This document shows, piece by piece, positions 39,168 to 48,555 of a stretch of 64,000 nt of DNA (its first letter is position 1; each line of letters opens with the position of its first letter). Origin of the DNA: Listeria aquatica FSL S10-1188 (GTDB lineage Bacteria; Bacillota; Bacilli; Lactobacillales; Listeriaceae); the NCBI RefSeq assembly GCF_000525795.1, contig NZ_AOCG01000017.1, positions 1 through 64,000 of the forward strand, given 5' to 3'. The notes under the pieces were generated by a model that searched no databases, was not told where the DNA came from, and saw only the letters and a list, made by a program, of their open reading frames with translations. The translations under genes were made by a program, and so were the position numbers.

Positions 39168-42100
39168 TCATTTGACTACACTTGTTGTACTGTTTCCTTC
39201 AATTCCATTTGCATCTACAGGATGCACTTCAAATGTTTGACCTGCAGTTTTTAAAATATCGCTTGCCCAAATTTTGTAAGTGCCATCTGTTGCTACCGCC
39301 CCGTAACGAACCAGTTTTCCATCAACATATAGTGCAATTCTTGTAGTTCCTTCTGAAACTGTTCCTGTTACGTAACTTGTTGCTGCTTTATAATCATTAA
39401 TAACTGGTGCTCCAATTGTAGAAACACTTTTACCTTTTACAATTGCCGTTGCTGCTGGACCTTCTGCACCATTTTGATCGACTGGACGAACTTCAAATGC
39501 TTGGCCAGCTGTAGTCAGAGTATCTTTACCCCAGATTTTGTAAGTACCATCTGCTGCTACTGCTCCGTAACGCGCAAGCTGTCCATTTACATAAAGTGCA
39601 ATTCGTTTTGTGTTTTCACCAACTGTACCTGTTATATAAGTTTCACCTAGCGTATAATCAGCAATGGTTGGCGCTGTTGTTACGAGTGAAGCATCAGAAA
39701 CGACTTTTGCTGTTGCTGCTGGGCCTTCAATTCCATTTGCATCAACTGGACGAATTTCAAATGACTGCCCAGTTTTTGTTAGAAAATCTTTACCCCAAAT
39801 TTTGTAAGTACCATCTGCTGCTACTGCTCCGTAACGTGCAAGTTGTCCATCAACATAAAGTGCAATTCGTTTTGTATTTTCACCAACTGTACCTGTCACA
39901 TAAGTGCTACCAAGCTTGTATTCATCAATGGTTGGTGCTGTTGTAACTAATGATTTTCCAGAATCAACTGTTGAACTTGCTTTTTTACTTAGCTTTCCAT
40001 TAGCATCAACTGCATAAACATCAAATGTTTGACCAACTGTTTTTAACGCATCTTTACCCCATATTGAATATGTGCCGTCTGCTGCTACTACTCCGTAACG
40101 AACTAGTACTCCGTTTGAATACAAAGCAACTCGTTTTGCACCACTTGGAGCTGTACCCGTTACATAACTACTATTTATAACATATTTATCAATTGTAGGA
40201 GCATCTAACTGTCCAGCTGAAACAGTTACTTTTGCTGCATCACTTGCAATTCCATTAGCACCTGTTTGTGTTGCACTCAAAATAGATCCAGCCGTTAATT
40301 TTGAAATTGTAAATGTAGCTTTTCCACTTGCATCAGCTGTTTTTAACATGCTTGTTCCATCTGGAAGCGTGATTTCCATTTTCGCTCCAGGGTTACCAGT
40401 AACTGTTACAGACGTTTGATCTGCTGTTACAGGAGAAATCGTTGGTGCACTAAGTGTTGTATTTTTCACTGTCACGCTAGATGCCGGGCTTACATTACCC
40501 GCTTTATCTGTTGCAGTTACAGTGATTACAGATCCACCTTTTTGTGAAGCGATCGTTGCTGAATAGTTTCCATCTGCATCTGCAGTTGCTTTAGCAATTA
40601 CAGCATCTCCAGACTTAATTGTTACAGTAGAACCCGCTTCAGCTGTACCAGTTACTTTTGTGTCTATGTCGGAAACTGCATTCAAAGTTGGTTGTGCAGG
40701 AGCTGTGTTATCTACAACTGTAGTAGTCACAGTTCCACTATCTAAACCGCCCTTCGAAGCTGAAACATTAATTTTAGTTCCTACTTCTTGTTTACCAATT
40801 GCGATGCTATACTTACCATCTGTCCCAGCTGTTCCAGTGTAGGTAAGTGTTCCGCCATTATCATTTGGAATCGAAATGGTTACTTTTGCTCCTGGAGTTG
40901 CAGTCCCTGTTATAGTCGTATCACTATCTCCAACTTTATTGACAGTTGGATTTTCTAAAGATGTTGCTGCTACAGTCTTATCTGTACTGTCGCTTTTATT
41001 TCCCGCTTCATCCGTTGCGTTTACAGAAACAACTGTCCCCGCATCTTGAGCTGGAATTGATACAGCGTAATTACCATCTGCATCAGCGGTTCCAGTTCCA
41101 ATCACTTTTCCTCCAGCCGAAACCGTCACTGTGGATCCTGGTTCTGCTTTACCTGTTACTTCCGTTGTTTTGTCATTAATCGTATTTACTGTTGGTGCGT
41201 CTGGCGGAGTGGTATCCGCTACACCTGTCGAAGCAAGTCTATGGAAGCTTTGGTTCTTAAAGCCATTCACAAAACTGCTTGTTTGAGAACTATTTCTGGA
41301 AGAATTTATATCAGAAAGATACGAAGTTCCCACTAATCCATCCCATGCATAATCAGGGGTTTCTGTTGAATTTCCACGATTAAAGGCATTTACTTGTTGA
41401 TTATCAAAAGAAAGATTCGTTCCTGAACCATAGAACGGAGAACCGTTTGCTATATTTTGGTTATTGATATCAAAAATACTATTGTTAATGATTGAGAACG
41501 ATCCGCCTGACATGTAAATCGCATAAGGGGTCCCTGGAGCGCTAGTAACATTGAAAGCCTTCGTTCCGTCAAGTGTAACTGTTCTACCATATAACCGCGC
41601 GTTATTTGTCACATCAGTAGCATAGTAAGTTAAGTTTGTCGAAGAACCTTTTCCAAAAGTCACTTCAGCTGATGGTGCATAAATTCCGTGGCTCTTACTT
41701 GTGATATCTAATGATGAACCATTTCCCACTTTGATGACAGATGTTCCGTCAGCATAAATTCCGATACCTTTTGTAGTGATTTTAACCTTTGCGTTGTCTT
41801 CAATGATAGCGTTCCCTTGATTAGCAATATAGATATCGTTTCCCGTACCTTCTGTGTTTTGTAAGGAAACATTCGAACCTGATTTAAAGTAAATGTTCTT
41901 CACTTCAGCAACTTCTTGTGTATAATGAGCATTAATCGTCGTATTTCCAGAAATATTCAATGTTCCTCCTAATAACCAAGCAATTTGCGGGCCATTATAA
42001 GTCACATTATCCAAATTAACGACATATCCGTTAACAGAAGATTTTACTAATCCATAAGCTGCCCAGTCAATTACTTGATAAGTAGCATCGATATTGACGT

Positions 42101-42506
42101 TTTGGAAAGTAATGGTATTAATTCCATCTTGTTCTCCATTGATAGTTTGACGATACATGTGGATCGTGTGGTTATTCCCTTCAATCACAACAGAATGATT
42201 GGCACGTACATCCTGACTAACTGCATCTGGGAAAGAAATATCCCCTGTTAAGTTAATTTGTTTAACTGTTGCATCTTGCATTGCAGCTTTAAACTCATCA
42301 AAATTTGATGCATCAACGATTCTTGTTCCTAATGCTCTTCCTTGAATACTTGTTGCAAGTGCCTTAGCTTTTGTCACACTAGAAGTATCAGATGATTGCA
42401 CACTATCCGCTAACACATTCATAGGAGCTAATAGTATTTGACTTCCAACTGTTAGTGAAGCAACCCCTAAAATAATACCTTTTTTAATACTTTTCTTTTT
42501 ATTCAT
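39168..42506 (-). CDS. Large secreted beta-helix and Ig-module adhesin-like protein
   Basis: 1112 residues. Signal peptide (1-33, cleaved near VLADS); residues about 55-430 a right-handed beta-helix of pectate-lyase type, rich in Asn/Ser/Gly turns (ITFQNVNIDATYQVIDW; IYFKSGSNVSLQNTEGT); then four Big-type Ig modules of about 83 residues (start PDAPTVNTINDKTTEVTGKA); then four modules of about 80 residues of the kind found in many Listeria surface proteins (VGENTKRIALYVDGQLARYG, ADGTYKIWGKD). It ends in VVK with no LPXTG, GW or LysM anchor, so it is secreted or held non-covalently. AAAGGAG precedes the ATG. Flanked by regulator genes and the polysaccharide operon. The last modules are near repeats in DNA. 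Confidence 0.83.
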   Translation of the reverse strand: MNKKKSIKKGIILGVASLTVGSQILLAPMNVLADSVQSSDTSSVTKAKALATSIQGRALGTRIVDASNFDEFKAAMQDATVKQINLTGDISFPDAVSQDVRANHSVVIEGNNHTIHMYRQTINGEQDGINTITFQNVNIDATYQVIDWAAYGLVKSSVNGYVVNLDNVTYNGPQIAWLLGGTLNISGNTTINAHYTQEVAEVKNIYFKSGSNVSLQNTEGTGNDIYIANQGNAIIEDNAKVKITTKGIGIYADGTSVIKVGNGSSLDITSKSHGIYAPSAEVTFGKGSSTNLTYYATDVTNNARLYGRTVTLDGTKAFNVTSAPGTPYAIYMSGGSFSIINNSIFDINNQNIANGSPFYGSGTNLSFDNQQVNAFNRGNSTETPDYAWDGLVGTSYLSDINSSRNSSQTSSFVNGFKNQSFHRLASTGVADTTPPDAPTVNTINDKTTEVTGKAEPGSTVTVSAGGKVIGTGTADADGNYAVSIPAQDAGTVVSVNATDEAGNKSDSTDKTVAATSLENPTVNKVGDSDTTITGTATPGAKVTISIPNDNGGTLTYTGTAGTDGKYSIAIGKQEVGTKINVSASKGGLDSGTVTTTVVDNTAPAQPTLNAVSDIDTKVTGTAEAGSTVTIKSGDAVIAKATADADGNYSATIASQKGGSVITVTATDKAGNVSPASSVTVKNTTLSAPTISPVTADQTSVTVTGNPGAKMEITLPDGTSMLKTADASGKATFTISKLTAGSILSATQTGANGIASDAAKVTVSAGQLDAPTIDKYVINSSYVTGTAPSGAKRVALYSNGVLVRYGVVAADGTYSIWGKDALKTVGQTFDVYAVDANGKLSKKASSTVDSGKSLVTTAPTIDEYKLGSTYVTGTVGENTKRIALYVDGQLARYGAVAADGTYKIWGKDFLTKTGQSFEIRPVDANGIEGPAATAKVVSDASLVTTAPTIADYTLGETYITGTVGENTKRIALYVNGQLARYGAVAADGTYKIWGKDTLTTAGQAFEVRPVDQNGAEGPAATAIVKGKSVSTIGAPVINDYKAATSYVTGTVSEGTTRIALYVDGKLVRYGAVATDGTYKIWASDILKTAGQTFEVHPVDANGIEGNSTTSVVK
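39395..39965 (-). repeat. Tandem module repeats within the adhesin gene
   Basis: Two neighbouring modules of about 250 bp are nearly identical in DNA, with the segment encoding RIALYVDGQLARYGAVAADG repeated; flanking modules are more diverged. Such repeats allow recombination and change in module number. Confidence 0.7.
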
Positions 42507-42601
42507 TTTCCAAATTCTCCTTTTTCAATTTTCAATGAGGCCTTGCTTCTTAACCTTTTTTTTGATGATCACCCCCTTAATTTTTTCTTCCATAAACACA
42601 A

Positions 42602-43255
42602 CTACATTCCTACATTCAATCGCCAATTTGATTCTAAAGTTGAATTGCTTAAGAGTCCTTCATCTGCAAGCTGTTTCACACTCTGAGATGTCATTGAAAT
42701 TGAAGAGTTACTCATTTTTGCTAGTAACTTGATACGCACCCATTTGGGCAACTCTGCCCAATTAGGATTTTTGCTATCTATCACGCCACATTTTGCAGCA
42801 ATAAGTTGCAACGTAAAGAGAACTTTATCTCGGCTTGATCCCACGGCTAAATTAATAATAGATTCAAGTATCGCTGTTTCTTTTTTCAATTGTTCATATA
42901 AAAAGTCTGACAGAAATTGATTTGAATCCAAAAAATCCAGAAGATTGCTAGTATTAAAAATATTCAACTGAGCATCTTCAATAGCCATAATTTTATATGC
43001 TTTACTATGAATATAGTCTTCCGAGGTCAATAGCATAATAAAATTTCCGCTAGTGGAAAGGTCAAAAATAAAATTTTCTTTTATAGGATGTAATTGTCCT
43101 ATTGTTCCGCTCGCCACATAAGTTGTCTCAGCAGATGTAAGAACTATCTCTTCTCTCTTGTTTAACTGGATATTTCTGAAAGGTATATTTTTATTAATGT
43201 ACTCATCTAACATGTCTTCTTTTTGTATCAGTTCATGATATTCTGTGTAGTTCAA
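42602..43255 (-). CDS. Crp/Fnr (PrfA-like) regulator next to the adhesin
   Basis: 217 residues. The N-terminal two thirds fit the cNMP-type barrel (ASGTIGQLHPIKENFIFDLS; FIMLLTSEDYIHSKAYKI) and the dimer helix; the C-terminus has a winged-helix (KMSNSSISMTSQSVKQLADE, GLLSNSTLESNWRLNVGM) that is weaker than a standard Crp HTH. It is 95 bp upstream of the adhesin on the same strand and divergent from the response regulator. Likely controls the adhesin and/or polysaccharide locus, by position only. The ATG at 43255 has GGAGGG upstream. Confidence 0.7.
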   Translation of the reverse strand: MNYTEYHELIQKEDMLDEYINKNIPFRNIQLNKREEIVLTSAETTYVASGTIGQLHPIKENFIFDLSTSGNFIMLLTSEDYIHSKAYKIMAIEDAQLNIFNTSNLLDFLDSNQFLSDFLYEQLKKETAILESIINLAVGSSRDKVLFTLQLIAAKCGVIDSKNPNWAELPKWVRIKLLAKMSNSSISMTSQSVKQLADEGLLSNSTLESNWRLNVGM

Positions 43256-43400
43256 AAGGCGACCCCTCCTTCTGCTTTCATTTAGAATAACTTTTTAAAA
43301 TGTGTCTTTCACTAAGAAAAACAAATTAAATCAATTGTTTTCAAAATAAATATTGACATTTTTTTGACATTTCCTTTTTAATTGTAATAAGCTTATATAC

Positions 43401-43429
43401 CTGACAATTACTATAATCATTGCTATAAT
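43401..43429 (+). promoter_or_regulatory. Promoter of the LytTR regulator
   Basis: CTGACA (43401-43406), 17-base spacer, TATAAT (43424-43429). The same spacer region (43256-43553) holds tandem TTGACATTT repeats at about 43353-43371; nothing else is seen. Confidence 0.55.
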
Positions 43430-43553
43430 AAATCTACTCTCAAGAGAGAAAGTTTACTGAAATTCCTATTGTGTTTAAATTTGAATTATCTGTTCTCAAC
43501 TGGATAATCTTAGAATATTACATAAATAGTCCATAAAATGGAGGTAGGCCCTA

Positions 43554-44307
43554 TTGAAAAAAACTCTATATACTTGAGGATAATTTTCTACGCCGTGAGT
43601 ACATGCTTAAATCCGTTCATGCCATTGATGAAGTGAATACATTTGAATATGAGATTGAGATTGTTACTGAATTTAATTCATTTGCTCAAGAAATATCGAA
43701 TAGATCGATTAGCGACCTCGATATTTTTTTAATTGACATTGATTTAAATTCTTACTTTAGTGGACTTGATATTGCTGAGCGCATTCGCCAAATCAATGAA
43801 GAATGTATTTTGATCTTTATCACTGCAGACAATACAAAGGGGCTTGAAGTGATAAATAAACATTTAAAACCTTTTGCTTATATCATTAAAGATGTTCAGT
43901 TCTCACAATTAAATTTAGAAAAAGTGTTCAATAAAGCTTTTGAATGGATGTATTCTCCAAAATTAGAACAACATGTCGTTTTAAATTCCTCTTTTAACAA
44001 ATTAATCTATCCTGCAAGAGAAATTAATTTCTTTAGGGCTCTTCCTAAAAATCGCTATCATGTTTTAATGCAAACTTCGAATTCTGAAAAAATTATAGGA
44101 ATGTCTATTGGGAAGGTTAAAAAGTTGGTTCCTAAAGATATCTTCTTAACAAATCTAAAATCTTATGTTTTTAATGTTAAAAATATCATCGAGGCAGATG
44201 TTGGGGAGGGGAAACTTATCTTTAAAGGCGATTCAAAATTATCTCTTACACCACATATTGTAAGAAAAGTAGTTAATGATCCTCTGTTTATCAAATGGAT
44301 GAGTTAG
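43554..44307 (+). CDS. LytTR-type response regulator, AgrA-like
   Basis: Receiver plus LytTR DNA-binding domain. The receiver has the acceptor Asp in IFLIDIDLNSYFSGLDIAE and the IFITADN / PFAYIIKD switch residues; the acidic pocket residues lie in LEDNFLRREYM at the true N-terminus. That start is TTG 43554 (GGAGG nine bases upstream) once a run of seven A (43557-43563) is read as six. The C-terminal domain shows INFFRALPKNRYHVLMQTS and DIFLTNLKSYVFNVKNI, typical of LytTR beta-strands. About 250 residues. Domain pairing matches AgrA; the AgrC-like kinase at 25086-26391, on the other side of the polysaccharide locus, is a plausible partner. Confidence 0.78.
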
Positions 44308-44578
44308 TGTTATAAGCTTCCCTCATGTCTTAATGATAACAAGCTTTATATAAAAAAAAATTTAAATTCATGCTGTTTACTGTTAAATTTATGTTGTTTC
44401 TAAATATAATTAGCATGAAAACAAATTTAAAAACCAATTAGCCTCAAAATATTGGACAAATGATCTAAGTAAGTTTTTTCCGCCCTTCATACGCAAGAAA
44501 ACAGTACGAGGATATTCTCTATAAACAAAGTGTTTCATTTCTTGATAACTTTTAATCAAGAAAAAAACACTCCTGCAT

Positions 44579-45224
44579 TCAAACACAATTTCCCTTGAGT
44601 TTTTCTATATCCCCCTCCAACTCCGCAGCACGCGTGAGTACAGAAATCACTGCCACTCCATCTGCTCCTGCCTGCAATACGCGATCGACATTTTCAATCG
44701 TGATTCCTCCAATGGCAACAACCGGTAACGTAATCCCTAAATCTCTCATCTGTTTGAGTAGTACGACCCCAGATGGTGCCTTCGCATCGCTTTTTGACCG
44801 TGTTGCAAAAATCGGACCAGCACCTAGATAATCAATTCCTTCCATTCTACTTGCAACAACTGCCTCTTCCACCGTGCTCACCGACAAGCCCACCTTCATT
44901 TTCGTACCACAAAGAGCGATCACTTCTTGGATTTGGCGATCATCTTGACCAACATGAATACCATCTGCCCCGAGAATAAGCGCAAGCTCGATATCATCAT
45001 TCACAAAAAAAAGGCACCCGATACCTTTCGCAAAGCAGTTGACATTTCCGTGCCATTTCGATTATCTGAACACGATCTGTCAAGCTACCGACCCCTTTTT
45101 CTCGAAACTGGAAACAAGTAATCCCTGCTTGTAAGGCTTTCTCCAGAAAGCCGACCAAATTCCCCTTCGCGACATCCTGCGTTCCTGCTATCAAATAAAC
45201 AGCTAGTTCTTGCCTCATTTCCAT
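44579..45224 (-). CDS. thiE: Thiamine-phosphate synthase
   Basis: Joins HMP-PP and thiazole phosphate to thiamine phosphate. TIM-barrel with the ThiE motifs FQFREKG, GADGIHVGQDD, GLSVSTVEEA, DYLGAGPIFATRSKSDA and VAIGGITIENVDRVLQAGADGVAV. A run of eight A (45005-45012) breaks the frame; with seven, RVPFF continues as VNDDIELALILGADG, 214 residues. Overlaps thiD by ten bases. Last gene of the riboswitch-controlled operon; 44308-44578 downstream holds only AT-rich DNA with a weak hairpin. Confidence 0.92.
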
Positions 45225-46018
45225 TCACGCTCCCGATAAGCAAAATGATTGGTTGGACCGTGACCATGACCTATTCCAAGTGTTTGCTCAATCGCACAAC
45301 TGATAAATGCTTTTCCAATACGAACACTTTCAGCAAGTGAAGTGCCTTTCGCAAGCTCTGCTGTGATGCAAGCCGAAAATGTGCACCCTGTTCCGTGTGT
45401 GTGTTTCGTATCAAATCGCTTGCTTGTAAGCCACGTTGCGAGCTCCGAACTAAAAAAGAAATCCGAGGCTTGCTTCATATTGGCGTGACCTCCCTTAATC
45501 ACCACAGCACCTGCTCCCATATCTACGAGCATCCGTGCTGCCCGTTCCGTATCCTCTACCGTCTCAATGGACATTCCAACTAAAGCTTCTGCTTCAGGAA
45601 TATTCGGTGTAACCAAAGTTGCAAGCGGAAGCAACTCCTTCCGAAGCGTTTGAAGAGCTTCCCATTCTAGTAAAGCTTCTCCGCCTTTTGCAATCATCAC
45701 AGGATCGATCACCAGTTGCATTCCAGGCCAATCTTTCAATTCTTGTGCCACGTGGTGTATAATTTCTGCATCCACTAGCATCCCCGTTTTCACCGCTTGT
45801 GGCATTAAATCCTCCCGAATCGCATCCAGCTGATCATCCAAAGTCATAAGTGGAACTTTATGAAACGACTTTACGCCAAGTGTATTCTGAGCCGTCACCG
45901 CTGTCAAAACAGACATCCCATAAACCCCACGTTCTTGAAAAGTTTTCAAGTCTGCTTGGATGCCAGCACCGCCACCGCTGTCAGAACCTGCAATTGTTAA
46001 TGCCTGTGCAATTTTCAT
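45215..46018 (-). CDS. thiD: Hydroxymethylpyrimidine (phosphate) kinase
   Basis: Phosphorylates HMP and HMP-P. Ribokinase-fold signatures: [20 protein letters not shown] at the N-terminus, [26 protein letters not shown] and the ATP/anion hole [20 protein letters not shown]. 267 residues. The start codon overlaps the likely thiM stop as ATGA. Confidence 0.94.
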   Translation of the reverse strand: MKIAQALTIAGSDSGGGAGIQADLKTFQERGVYGMSVLTAVTAQNTLGVKSFHKVPLMTLDDQLDAIREDLMPQAVKTGMLVDAEIIHHVAQELKDWPGMQLVIDPVMIAKGGEALLEWEALQTLRKELLPLATLVTPNIPEAEALVGMSIETVEDTERAARMLVDMGAGAVVIKGGHANMKQASDFFFSSELATWLTSKRFDTKHTHGTGCTFSACITAELAKGTSLAESVRIGKAFISCAIEQTLGIGHGHGPTNHFAYREREWK

Positions 46019-46831
46019 TCCGCATGACTCCCTTCTTCAATGAAGCGTGCTCCTGAATGGCCTCTTTCGACCAATTCGCAAGCGCATCCAGAAATGCTGG
46101 CCGAAATGATCCCGGTAAATTTTTGGCACTAAGGCTTTCTTCTGCAAATTCAGAAGCAACCGCATAGCTCGCACAGGCCTCAAGGCACGCTACGTAAGCC
46201 GCATCAATCGGTAAAGTCGCGATAAAGGCCCCACAAACCGCACTCAAAAGACAGCCCGAACCCGTAATTCTTGGTAAAAGTGAACTACCATTTGTGATTT
46301 TCGCAAACCGTTTACCGTCTGAGATCACATCGCTCGCTCCACTCAAAACGGCGATTGTTTTGTGCTTTTTCGCCACTTGTCGCGCAATCTCGATTTGATC
46401 TGCATAGCCACTACCTGCATCAACACCTCTGCCCTGCCATTCTACACCAGCGAGCACAGCCATCTCACTCGCATTACCGCGAATCGCCGTAAACCTTATC
46501 GTCTCAAGTAGTTCAGCTACTACTTCACGGCGAAAACTTGTTGCTCCAACACCAACTGGATCGAGTACAACGGGCTTCCCTGCTTCATTCGCCGCTGTTC
46601 CAGCCCGTTTCATCGCCCGAACAAGTTCAGCATCAAGCGTGCCGATATTCATGACAAGCACATCAGCATTCTCCGCCATCTCGCTACTTCTTCTAAAGCC
46701 GATGCCATAATGGGTGAAGCTCCAATCGCAAGTAAACCATCAGCCAAATCTCCGGCCACAACGATATTTGTTATATTATGCACTAATGGATTTCCCTTTT
46801 TCACTTGTTCTAATGAATCAAATCGTCGCAT
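45981..46831 (-). CDS. thiM: Hydroxyethylthiazole kinase
   Basis: Phosphorylates the thiazole moiety for salvage. Motifs: [66 protein letters not shown] and [15 protein letters not shown]. The frame is broken near 46681 where one G seems missing (EEVA continues as [14 protein letters not shown]). A second missing G near 46056 would change the end to [12 protein letters not shown] and place the stop on the thiD start as ATGA; this looks more natural than the 38-base overlap of the unmodified frame. About 268 residues. Confidence 0.88.
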
Positions 46832-47498
46832 TTTTTACACCTCGCCACAATTGTTTTTGGAATGCCATATCGAAAAACTCAACTTCTAATTCTGCGCTGA
46901 TTAAAAAGCTTTTTCGCATCTGCTCACGTACTTTTTTATCAGCATCTTGCGCTGCATTTTCCACAAGTTCTTTCTGCAAGAAAACTGCCGCCTGATATTC
47001 ATCTGCCGAATAGCTTGTTAATAACTCTTGATAAAGCGGATTTGGACTTTTTTCCTTCGCATATAGATTGCCCATATCTGCATATAGCGCATAGCAAGGC
47101 AGAAGCGAAGCCATCGTTACTCCAAATTCATCAGCAAAAGCCGACCTGTATAAATGAGAAGTATAGTGATAGGCTGCAGGTGACGGTTGTACCACAAGTA
47201 GATTTTGTTCCTTAATTCCAGCTCTAGGATAAAAGGTTTGCCGCATGCTTAGCTCAGAGGCACTTAGGCGTCCAAGCACTTGATTTAATTCTTTCTTAAT
47301 TTTAGGATCACATACTTGTCTTTTTGCTAGTTTAATCACTCTCACAAAATGTGTTAGATAATAGTAATCCTGTAATAAATAATGAATAAATTTGTCTTCT
47401 TCAAGTGTGCCATCGACTAGTCCCTGCACAAATGGGTGTTTGAGACTTTCCTGCCAAACATCGTTTGCTTCTTCTTCCCAAATCTTCACAAATTCCAT
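46818..47498 (-). CDS. tenA: Thiaminase II / aminopyrimidine aminohydrolase
   Basis: Salvages thiamine breakdown products by deaminating the aminopyrimidine to HMP. All-helical TenA fold with [46 protein letters not shown] and the C-terminal [11 protein letters not shown]. Start ATG 47498 ([11 protein letters not shown]) behind AAAGGATG; upstream in-frame codons fall in the leader. 226 residues. First gene of tenA-thiM-thiD-thiE; overlaps thiM by 14 bases. Confidence 0.92.
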   Translation of the reverse strand: MEFVKIWEEEANDVWQESLKHPFVQGLVDGTLEEDKFIHYLLQDYYYLTHFVRVIKLAKRQVCDPKIKKELNQVLGRLSASELSMRQTFYPRAGIKEQNLLVVQPSPAAYHYTSHLYRSAFADEFGVTMASLLPCYALYADMGNLYAKEKSPNPLYQELLTSYSADEYQAAVFLQKELVENAAQDADKKVREQMRKSFLISAELEVEFFDMAFQKQLWRGVKNATI

Positions 47499-47518
47499 AT
47501 AGCCATCATCCTTTCTTT

Positions 47519-47622
47519 TAGAAAAAATGCGCCTATTTCTTAGCACAAAAAAACGCACTTTCTATTTCCATGTATGTAAAAACAAACAAAGAAATAGAAA
47601 AGCACGTTGCTTTTTGAATTTT
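47519..47622 (-). repeat. Terminator-containing repeat, copy 1
   Basis: About 100 bp, including the riboswitch terminator and a second small hairpin (TGTGC / GCGCA with six T), closely matches 54795-54895 downstream of hmp. See that entry. Confidence 0.75.
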
Positions 47623-47713
47623 CCACTTCCCTACGCTTGCACTAACAAACAGGTTCAAAGGGTCAGAAAGTACACTTTCTATCTCAGCCACAACCGTGGC
47701 CCCCCTAGTGTTG
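47542..47713 (-). promoter_or_regulatory. TPP riboswitch with terminator, thiamine operon leader
   Basis: Minus strand contains the conserved THI-box sequences: ACTAGGGGGGCC at the 5' end, GGCTGAGA, and GACCCTTTGAACCTG, in the right order with closing stem (aptamer about 47625-47712). It is followed by a terminator hairpin at 47555-47605 (GTGCTTTTCTATTTC / GAAATAGAAAGTGC) with seven T. Expected to stop tenA transcription when TPP is bound. Confidence 0.93.
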
Positions 47714-47916
47714 CATTATTTACTTTTTTCAATCATAACATAGCCTATTCCAAGCGACAACCTTCCTCCATTTTACTCAGTCAAAACTGATTTTATACAG
47801 AGTAGTTTTTGTCGGCTTATCTTAAAATGGCCTCCAATTCCCTTTAATGTATTGAATTATTCAAAACAAAACTAAGATCACTATCCGAAAAGTCCTGTTC
47901 TTTCGTTACAGCAAAA

Positions 47917-47946
47917 CAAGTCTAGAAGTTATAACTTCTAGACTTG
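47917..47946. repeat. Perfect 30-bp palindrome centred on TTATAA
   Basis: Arms CAAGTCTAGAAGTTA / TAACTTCTAGACTTG are exactly complementary. It shares the flank GCAAAACAAGT and the core AGTTATAACT with the palindrome at 51227-51260. It can serve as a minus-strand terminator for the remnant at 47991-48125. 47714-47916 shows nothing else. Confidence 0.6.
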
Positions 47947-47990
47947 AAATTCAATTCACGATTTTTCACATCTTCCTATATTATAATTTA

Positions 47991-48125
47991 CTATTTATCC
48001 CCTTCACCAAACAAGGCATAAAAAATTGCTCCCATTGTCACCAAAATAAATAATGGACAAACAAATGTAATGACTACTTTCCAAATCACATAGTTGTTAT
48101 TTATGACTTTGACGAAAAATTCGAC
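47991..48125 (-). pseudogene. C-terminal remnant of a membrane transporter
   Basis: About 45 open codons on the minus strand ending VIWKVVITFVCPLFILVTMG plus AIFYALFGEGDK. The hydrophobic end resembles the last helix of sodium-dependent (neurotransmitter-type) symporters, but the match is from memory of the family and the upstream part is missing or out of frame. Low confidence in the family. Confidence 0.3.
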
Positions 48126-48187
48126 TTGCTAAAAATAAACAAGCAAAAAAATGCCCCCATCCACAAAAACTAACACATATTTTCAAC

Positions 48188-48400
48188 TTATTGATAGAAT
48201 TGTTCAATTTTATATTTATCTAAGACCGCTTTAACCATCAAACTATATCTTTCTATAATGACTGAATGCTCTCTTATTTTTACTCTGTCTAAGTATTCTA
48301 CATTCTCTATTCCATCCAATGGAAGTAGCGGAACAAATTCCATAGTCTGTTAAATTTGAAGACAGCTTTACTTCAACACCGCCAAGTCGAAGAACAAAGG
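48188..48400 (-). pseudogene. Possible degraded small gene
   Basis: Two overlapping minus-strand frames read as protein: RIYSFVLRLGGVEVKLSSNL then, one base shifted, EFVPLLPLDGIENVEYLDRV and KIREHSVIIERYSLMVKAVL, ending EQFYQ. The join could be a sequencing slip. No clear start codon. Family not recognised. Confidence 0.3.
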
Positions 48401-48453
48401 AATATATTCTCCTTCTAATATCTACATCCCGTCGTTACGCCTTTACTTTAGCG

Positions 48454-48482
48454 TTGTTTTGGGCGGGTGGGTCTGGTACAAT
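48454..48482 (+). promoter_or_regulatory. Promoter of the histidine phosphatase gene
   Basis: TTGTTT (48454-48459), 17-base spacer that is unusually G-rich, TACAAT (48477-48482), 74 bp before the ATG. Confidence 0.5.
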
Positions 48483-48555
48483 GTTAGTAATTTCTTGGTT
48501 CGACTATTGCTGATAAGGTAAAGGGATTACATAAGATTATTTCGGAGGCTAAAAC

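Noticed and set aside
39395-39965. Adhesin module repeats as a CRISPR-like or mobile repeat
   Set aside because: They are in-frame protein module duplications.
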